Shown: piece after piece, positions 57,169 through 64,000 of the stretch
Position numbering within the stretch: the stretch's first letter is position 1
How the letters are laid out: each line of letters opens with the position of its first letter
Position numbers and translations under genes: made by a program
Notes under the pieces: model-generated
What the model was told of the DNA's origin: nothing
Seen by the model: the letters and a program-made list of their open reading frames with translations, nothing else
Database searches by the model: none
Source: Erythroxylum novogranatense
Lineage: Eukaryota; Streptophyta; Magnoliopsida; Malpighiales; Erythroxylaceae
Assembly: GCA_029891385.1 (NCBI GenBank)
Contig: CM057224.1
Coordinates: 8,060,001-8,124,000 of the forward strand
Direction of reading: 5' to 3'
Length of the DNA: 64,000 nt

Positions 57169-57979
57169 GATCAACAAGAAAAAGACTTTCGGAAACGAAG
57201 AGGGAATGAAGAAAAAGGACGTACCTAATCGGAGTTTGGAAACAGGGAAATCGGACGGCGAAATGAAAGGAAATTTCTGGGAATCACGAGCGATGATAAG
57301 CAAACGAAGGCAAAGTACAAGCAGGAGAATGAAAGGAAACGTGAAAGCAGCCCCAACTCGTCGACCATGAATATTTATAGGGGGTCGAAAGGAGGAACAC
57401 TTGAAAGTGACCCAGTCGGGCTACGACACGTGGAGACAATCCGAGCTATGCTCGGACATGCGGCACGATCCGAGCCACAGGAATCAAGGTTACTCGACAA
57501 CCGAAGAGGCACGTGCGGTTGAAAGGAAGAGGCGCGAGCAGTTGAAAAGACGTACGGGACAGCTGTGCAGCGCTTGCAAGGACGATATGTTTGATTACGA
57601 GCGGTTGTCGAGCACGCGCGACCAAACAATAAATGTACCAAGTCCAGCGTCGCCAATGATGGCGGGCGACCTACTATAACGCGATCCATCACGCAATAAG
57701 CGATAAGACCGATCGGTCGAGGACCCTCAACCAATCAATCCTAATACGAGCAGTTAGGCACAACGAGTCGGCCATTACAAGCAGACAGACCCGACAGGTC
57801 AGCACCCGACCAACTAAAATCACCCGAGCTGCCCCAAACCGAGCTATAAGGCCAACGCTTGACCGATCGGCCACATTGCGACCCGTCCTGCTTTACGCAT
57901 TATGAAGCGGCCGACGAATCACAACAACATACTCCTTCGACCCTTCTCTTCGCTCGGACTCGAGGAGTAGGGGGGCTTA

Positions 57980-58388
57980 TGGTTGGGTCGGCAATATTGG
58001 GCCTGAGTCCAACATTACGGGCCGATCGATCGATCACGCACCCATGGCTTAATTTGGGTCTAATCCACAAAACCAGCCCGTCAGCATGAGAAAACCTCCC
58101 ATGCACGTACGTGAGAAAGGTAAGGACCTAAAACCTAGCAAGAAATCATATATAAGGTTTGATTCTCTCATTATCAAGGTACGTAACTCATAACCTAGAG
58201 ATTCCTCTGATTCGATCAATCCCACCTTCACCAAAAACCTTACTTGAGCGTCGGAAGGGTTACTCGGGACATCACCCCGACGTGCCTTCCATTGTTTTGC
58301 GGTACATTCGCGTAGCTTGGATCACGTGAAGTTGCCAACCGATGGAGCCAAACAACAACGCACCATTCTACCGAATCTGGTTGAACCG
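57980..58388 (+). repeat. 3' LTR of the Tat-type element
   Basis: It starts TGGTTGGG after the purine tract and ends ...GGTTGAACC. Compared with the 5' LTR it differs by a few substitutions and small indels, so the insertion is fairly recent. Confidence 0.88.
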
Positions 58389-58394
58389 AAGATA

Positions 58395-58725
58395 TTATAT
58401 TATTATAATGATTATTATTATTATTAGTAAATTCCTTTTCGATATTTCAATTATGTTGATTATTATTTGTGTAATAATAATTATGATTATTATTACTATG
58501 ATCTTTATTATTATTATTATTATTTATATTATTATAATGATTATTATTATTAATAATATTATAAAGATCACATAATAATAATAATCATTATAATAATATA
58601 AATAATATTAATAATAATAAAGATCATAGTAATAATAATCATAATTATTATTACACAAATAATAATCAACATAATTGAAATATCGAAAAGGAATTTACTA
58701 ATAATAATAATAATCATACAAAAGG

Positions 58726-58730
<5 letters not shown>
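58395..58730. repeat. Local 335-bp palindrome at the inner end of the right arm
   Basis: The left half (58395-58560: '...attccttttcgatatttcaa...atgatctttatt...') is repeated inverted in 58575-58730. Thus the arm's inner end is doubled back on itself next to the Gypsy LTR. Confidence 0.8.
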
Positions 58731-58818
<88 letters not shown>

Positions 58819-59384
58819 TGTAATAATATTATTAAAATGTTTAGTATTATTCATAACATTATGAAATTCCTTATTATTATAAAGTGTATTTATTTATTAT
58901 TATTATTAAATTTACTGTTAAATATTATTATTAAATTTATTGCACAATATTTATAAAATTAATTATTATTATTACTTTTAATAAGGATCATAATATCAAA
59001 TTCATTATAATTATATAAATAATATTAATAATAATAAAGATCATAGTAATAATAATCATAATTAATATAACAAAATAATAATCAACATAATTGAAATATC
59101 GAAAAGGAATTTAATAATAATAATAATAATAATAATGATGATGATGATGATTATAATTATAAAATAATAATAACAATAATTATTATTATATTATAATTAT
59201 AATAATAAATATATTTTAATTATTCTAATAGTTTATTAGATAATGTTATTTAATAATTTATAATATTATTAAATATTATTTATTATTTAAATAAATAATA
59301 TATATTATAATAAATTATTATAATAGGTTGCCATTAAATAATAATAATAATATTATTATTATTATTTAATAATTTTATTATTAA

Positions 59385-59451
<67 letters not shown>

Positions 59452-60017
59452 GATTTGTATTTATTATAATTCAAATTTATTATTACAGTAAATTCAAATT
59501 GATTACTATTATGTATAATAATTATTATTATTATCCTTATTATAATTTTATTTATTTATTTATTGTTATTATTATTATTATTCTTTTATTATGACTAAGT
59601 TATTCTTATGTTTCTTAATTTTATATTATTATTATTATTATTCAGTTATTCTTATGATAATTAATTTTATTTATTAATTAGAATAATAATTAGTGTTATT
59701 TGAATAATGTTATTTAATAATAAAATTATAATAATATTATTATTACTATTATTATCTTATTATGTGTAATTATTATTATTATATAATTTGTATCTATTAT
59801 TATTCAAAATTATTATTACTATTATTATTATTGTTATTAGCATTTAATTTTTATTTATTATTATCAAAAAATTTATTACAATCTATTCAAATTTATTATT
59901 ATGATGTTTAATTATAATTATAATTATTATATAATATTTATTTATTAATAATAAATAAAATGGCCAGCATTTGCAAATGGCCAAATGGCCATTTGCAAAT
60001 GGCCATTAATGGACTTA

Positions 60018-60154
60018 TCACCAGGGCGAGCCCTCGCCCTGGTGAATGGCCATTAAATGGCTATTTCACAATGGCCATTCACCAGGGCGAGCCCTCGCCC
60101 TGGTGATAATGCCATTTAATGGCTATTTCACCAGGGCGAGCCTCGCCCTGGTGA
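60018..60154. repeat. Three GC-rich palindromes in the right arm
   Basis: TCACCAGGGCGAG paired with CTCGCCCTGGTGA or a close form at 60018-60045, 60079-60106 and 60128-60154, separated by 'atggccattaaatggctatt'-like spacers. The left arm has only one. Confidence 0.93.
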
Positions 60155-61138
60155 TAAGGCCATTTAATGATAGCCTATTATAATAATTTATTATAATATA
60201 TATTATTTATTTAAATAATAAATAATATTATAAATTATTAAATAATATTATCTAATAAACTATTAGAATAATTAAAATATATTTATAATTATAATTATAA
60301 TATAATAATAATTATTGTTATTATTATTTTATAATTATAATAATTGTAATTATAATTATAATTATTATATAATATGTATTTATTAATAATAAATAAAAAC
60401 TAAATAGTCATTTATAATTGATTAATTTAACTATTTAAAATAGACTTTAATTATTAATTCTCTACTTGCTATTATTATTATTATTATTATTATTTTATTA
60501 TTAAATTATTTATTTATTAATAATATCGGGTTTAATTTATAAATATTTTATTTATGGATTTATAATAATAATACTAATAATAATAATAATGATAATAATA
60601 ATAATAATAGTTATAATTGTAATAATTTTATGATTATTCTAATAGTTTATTAAATAATGTTATTTAATAATTTATAACATTATTAAATATTATTTATAGT
60701 CATTATAATAATGGAAATAAATTTATATAATAATAAGAATAATGATAATAATAATAATAATAACATTAATAATAATGATAGTAATAACTAAATAAAATTA
60801 AATAACTTAATAAAACATTATATACAGCTAATAAATATAACAAATTTAATAATGTTTATAAATGATAATAAACATTTTTAATAGCAATCCAATAGTTCAG
60901 AGTACTAAAATTAAAAACATTTAAATCAATATTTGATTAGGTGTACAGATTTAAAAGCCAATACAAGTAAAAGCCAAGACAGAGCTGGCTGGCTCTGTCA
61001 TCCGGGAAAAAGACGACGCCTGCGCCTGTCCAACAAAAAGGGTCTGTCCAATTTTTAAGTGAGAAAACGACGTCGTCTTACTCTTGGATAGAGTAAGACA
61101 GGAAAATCTTGGACAGGTGATCTGTTCTCTGAAAGATG

Positions 61139-62771
61139 AGGCTCGCTGGAGCTCTGTCAGAGAACTTGGCAGCCTTTGCTATGATTGACTTGTTTGTATA
61201 ATTCTAGGTAATTTCGCCTTCCATTGCCTGCATGTGACTTCTTTAAAGTATGGGCCTCTGTGAGCTTGAGCATTACCAGTATGGAGTTAAAAGCTTTCAG
61301 GCCAGTATCAGTTTATTTCACGTCTTGCCAATGCGTACGAGTCCGTTTACGTGTTTAACTCAAAATCATCTCCCGACTTGATAGGTTTCAAAGATTGGTG
61401 TGATACCAGTGATTAAGTAGCTGTTAATTTGGACATTTGTCATCCCATGAAATTGATTTTATCCAGGGTTATCTTGTTTTGTAGGCGTATCACCTCTTAT
61501 TTGTTACCTAAATCATGTATCTTTATTTATTTATTTTCTTTATTTAAGTATAGGATCTTGGCGTATAAATACAATACTATTTAAGGATGCACTCTATTCT
61601 CCCCTCATAAGACTAGTAAGGTGTTCCAATTCGTTTTTTATCTTTAAAGGTTTCTTAATCATCGATTTGATATGAAAGATCCATAGTTTCTTCTTTAGCC
61701 TTAAAGTTTGGTTTTATAATATGGATATTGCTTAATTCAATCCAAGTATGTTATTCAGCTTATTTCTTATACATTCTTAGAAATACTAAAAATGTTCATT
61801 ATTCTAATAGCTAAAGTGCTCACACCTAAGCTCGTTGTGAATGTTTAATAAAATTGTCATTGGAATTGAGATCTTATTCAATGAAAAAGACATCAATTAT
61901 AGTCAATTTGAATTCGAGATAGCTATTCAAAGATTTATTAAAAGACTACCTCTTTGAAATTAACAGTAAAACTTGACTTGACCAAACTTTAGCTTGAGTA
62001 AAAAAAACATTAGACTTTAAAGATTTAATCTGGCCTGAATTGACCTGACTTGTCACAGTCTTAATATTTCAATTTGAAGCGTAAATAGAAGTTCAAAGTT
62101 CAATCAAGACCTAACTTGGACGTATTAATACAAGCTCAATCGAGTTTTAGAGTGTCATTTTTTTTTACTAGACTCAAGCTTGGCCGATTATTAATCCTAG
62201 CTACTGGTGATATTCATCTTAGTGATGCAATTATCTTATGATCACTAGATTAGATATTATCTATGGAGTTCATATTATTAGTCAATTTACGTCTACTCTA
62301 TATATCACTCATTATGATTTTTTTTTACACATTATTTGTTATCTCAAAAGAATATTATTTAATGAACTTCATTTTTATTAAATTATGAAAGCTTATTTTT
62401 AAGCCGATTGGATTGACGATTCTATCAACTAATTTTTTACCACCAATTCTAGGTTTTTTTTTGGTGATTCATTAATCCTTTAGTGAATGAAGAAGTAAAC
62501 AGTTGTATCTCACTTTTAAAAAAATATGCAGCCATGGTCGAAACTGATTTTGACATTATTTGATTGTGTTAGTTACTTCGGAATACGGACATTATACATT
62601 CATCAATTATTATGATAATCAAATTAATATGCAAATTGCTTATAATCATATCTTTTATGAACGTAATAAATACATTAAGAATGAATGTCACTTTATAAGC
62701 TATCATTATCATTCTTCACCATAGCTTATTTAATAATTAACTCACAATTTCATCTTCCAAATCTAATTAGC
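61139..62771. other. Intergenic DNA right of the foldback element, no gene seen
   Basis: The first part may continue the sequence interrupted downstream of ALDH2. No supported ORF, RNA gene or transposon terminus is recognised. AT-rich with a few T-runs. Confidence 0.55.
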
Positions 62772-62774
62772 TAA

Positions 62775-63051
62775 TGGCCCGTTTGTTTCCGTTTTTTATT
62801 TCTGTTTTTTGTTGTGGTTTTCAAAAAAAGAAAAACAAATTGTTAAAACATGTTTGGATGAGGGTTGTTGTCGTTTCTTGTTTTTAAAAATAAAAAAACT
62901 GCAACAAATTTATAAAAACGTAAAAATAACGTTTTCATGATTTTTGAAAACAGGTTTCCATAAATTTTTTTCTCCCAAAAATATAACATATTCAACTTTT
63001 TTTCTTTTCTGTGTCGACTTCGTATTCTGAATCTTCAACATCTTCAAGTTT

Positions 63052-63087
<36 letters not shown>

Positions 63088-63104
63088 GTAAGTAGAAATT
63101 TTAT

Positions 63105-63182
<78 letters not shown>

Positions 63183-63346
63183 GTTTATTAGAAATCTCAA
63201 CCAAACATATTTTTATTTTCAATTTTTATGTTACAAATCTCAACCAAACAGGTTTTCATTTTTTTAAGCAAAAAAACAGAAATTAAAAACAGGAAACAAA
63301 AACTAAAAATAACAACAGAAAAACAGAAGTGGAACCAAACGGGCCC
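62775..63346. mobile_element. Tourist/PIF-type MITE with an (AAT)n interior
   Basis: It is flanked by TAA (62772-62774 and 63347-63349). The termini are inverted: TGGCCCGTTTGTTTCC at the left and, read inward from the right, GGGCCCGTTTGGTTCC. The subterminal parts are also inverted (CTGTTTTT/AAAAACAG). The 572-bp interior has two (AAT)n runs (63054-63086 and 63114-63180). The Leu-rich minus-strand ORF across it is an artefact. Confidence 0.8.
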
Positions 63347-63349
63347 TAA

Positions 63350-64000
63350 ACTTCAACCGTCTTAAATTTAAAAGAGAATGTTTTGCACGTATAGGAAATT
63401 TCTAGATTAAAACATATTGATTTCTAACAATTTTCCCATGATTTAATCCTTAACTTAATTATTCTTATTTGAGTACAAGATCTAATATAGAGTTAGGAGT
63501 TCATTCTTAATAAATACACAAAAGTACTCTTCTTCTTCTTCTTCTTTTTCACTTTTTGTAACTGAAATGAATACAAAAATGGCAATGATCATTGAGATTC
63601 TAAAGAGCTTGCTAGATCCCATGCATAGGACATACTTTTCATGACTTTGGCGTACTTTGTGTTTCATCTCGTAGCCATTCAAATCGCCAACTTGTTACAA
63701 TTTCAACATTAAACTCTGTAAATAAAATTAATGGTTAAAAATTTAACTAATATAGTTAATTTAATTATAAAAATTTCAATTGTTTAATTTAATATTTAAC
63801 TTTTAGTTCAATTTATTTTAATAACTCGTGTTATTAAAAATTGATCAATTTATTAATTAATCGATTAATTTATATAAATTAATAAGCTTTTATAAATAAA
63901 AATTTAATTAATGTTAATTTAACAATATTTTTAATTAAACTTCAAATTATTGATAAATAATAAAATTTCTTTTAATTACATTTTAAAATTATTTGTCTAT
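63350..64000. other. AT-rich end of window; one short unsupported ORF
   Basis: A minus-strand ORF (63482-63682, 66 codons) has a hydrophobic stretch (ISMIIAIFVFISV) and a Glu run from a (CTT)n tract. It could be part of a small secreted or membrane protein gene, but nothing else supports it. Confidence 0.4.

Larger units (their letters stand above)
48254..58388 (+). mobile_element. Tat-lineage Gypsy LTR retrotransposon with an antisense gene
   Basis: The 5' LTR is 48254-48666 and the 3' LTR 57980-58388, both starting TGGTTGGGTCGGCAATATTG, with a few small indels between them. The primer site TTGGCGCCCACCGTGGGG follows the 5' LTR, and the purine tract AGGGGGGCTTA precedes the 3' LTR. Order: gag, protease, RT, RNase H, integrase, a tandem-repeat region, and a gene on the opposite strand. 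An antisense gene between pol and the 3' LTR, with tandem repeats there, is typical of the Tat/Grande group. The last base of the 3' LTR and the target duplication (GTATT/ATATT) are not clear. Confidence 0.9.
35154..61129. mobile_element. 26-kb nested foldback / MULE-like element with long inverted arms
   Basis: The left end reads GAGAACAGATCACCTGTCTA and the right end, read inward, GAGAACAGATCACCTGTCCA. Inverted identity continues through the ACGACGTCGTTTTC block, the GCGCAGGCG block and over 1.5 kb of AAT-rich DNA. The flanks TGGAAGATG (35145-35153) and TGAAAGATG (61130-61138) match at 8 of 9, the size of Mutator-type target duplications. The arms are 35154-36721 plus 46540-47697 on the left and 58389-61129 on the right; the middle is 47698-48253. 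Two later insertions, a pararetrovirus block and a Gypsy element, swell an original of about 6 kb to 26 kb. No transposase is visible, so the superfamily (MULE or Foldback) is inferred from termini and duplication length. Confidence 0.82.
58389..61129 (-). repeat. Right inverted arm of the foldback element
   Basis: AAT-rich DNA that matches the left arm in reverse: the core 'gaaatatcgaaaaggaattt' at 58677 and 59094, a (AAT)n run at 58726-58816, (ATG)n at 59130, GC-rich palindromes at 60018-60154, and the outer 180 bp to 61129. It also contains its own local palindrome centred near 58565. No genes. Confidence 0.88.

Noticed and set aside
48254..58388. Treating the Gypsy element as part of the foldback's own cargo genes
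   Set aside because: It has its own LTRs, primer site and purine tract, so it is an independent insertion.
63482..63682. Small secreted or membrane protein gene at the right edge
   Set aside because: Only a hydrophobic stretch and a Glu run from a microsatellite support it; kept only as a note.

Overview
The window is nuclear DNA of a flowering plant, most likely a eudicot. It contains one intact multi-exon host gene with plant splice signals, many plant-type transposons, an endogenous plant pararetrovirus, and long AT-rich and (AAT)n tracts. I cannot name the species.

Layout. (1) 1-8.8 kb: two diverged direct copies of a 2-kb AT-rich segment, each holding a MITE-like element. They flank a decayed minus-strand LINE, a solo LTR inserted in that LINE (5-bp target duplication), and a Copia RNase H remnant. 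(2) 10.0-22.5 kb: a decayed Athila-type Gypsy element, plus two mariner-like (DD39D) elements in opposite orientation. Both mariner copies have a split transposase gene whose first exon carries DLNxxP-type motifs, and a second small gene reading in from the other end. One copy also holds a pentatricopeptide-repeat (PPR) gene fragment. (3) 22.5-25.9 kb: a PIF/Harbinger-type element (TTA target duplication) carrying an exon-sized piece of an inositol polyphosphate kinase gene. (4) 28.2-35.0 kb: an intact 11-exon mitochondrial aldehyde dehydrogenase (ALDH2) gene of 538 codons. Its fifth intron contains a 2.7-kb gag-only LTR element. (5) 35.15-61.13 kb: a 26-kb nested structure bounded by long inverted arms and an imperfect 9-bp target duplication, just past the ALDH2 stop codon. 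Its arms are AAT-rich with GC-rich palindromes. A partly redundant, defective caulimovirid-like endogenous pararetrovirus (36.7-46.1 kb) sits in the left arm. A Tat-lineage Gypsy retrotransposon with an antisense gene (48.25-58.39 kb) sits between the arms. (6) 61.1-64 kb: ordinary AT-rich DNA with one Tourist/PIF-type MITE.

How the parts relate. Only ALDH2 looks like a working host gene. It oxidises acetaldehyde and other aldehydes in mitochondria. Everything else is mobile or viral DNA at various stages of decay. Several premature stops in the mariner copy A transposase and both in the gag-only element are C-to-T or G-to-A changes, as expected from deamination of methylated cytosine. The nesting order around ALDH2 can be read: a foldback element of about 6 kb entered first. 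Pararetrovirus DNA then entered its left arm together with a 320-bp duplication of the arm, and a Gypsy element entered its centre; the order of these last two is not resolved. The most novel-looking items are the 26-kb nested foldback, the second convergent gene of the mariner elements, the host-gene captures, and the pararetrovirus with its primer-binding site inside a reading frame.
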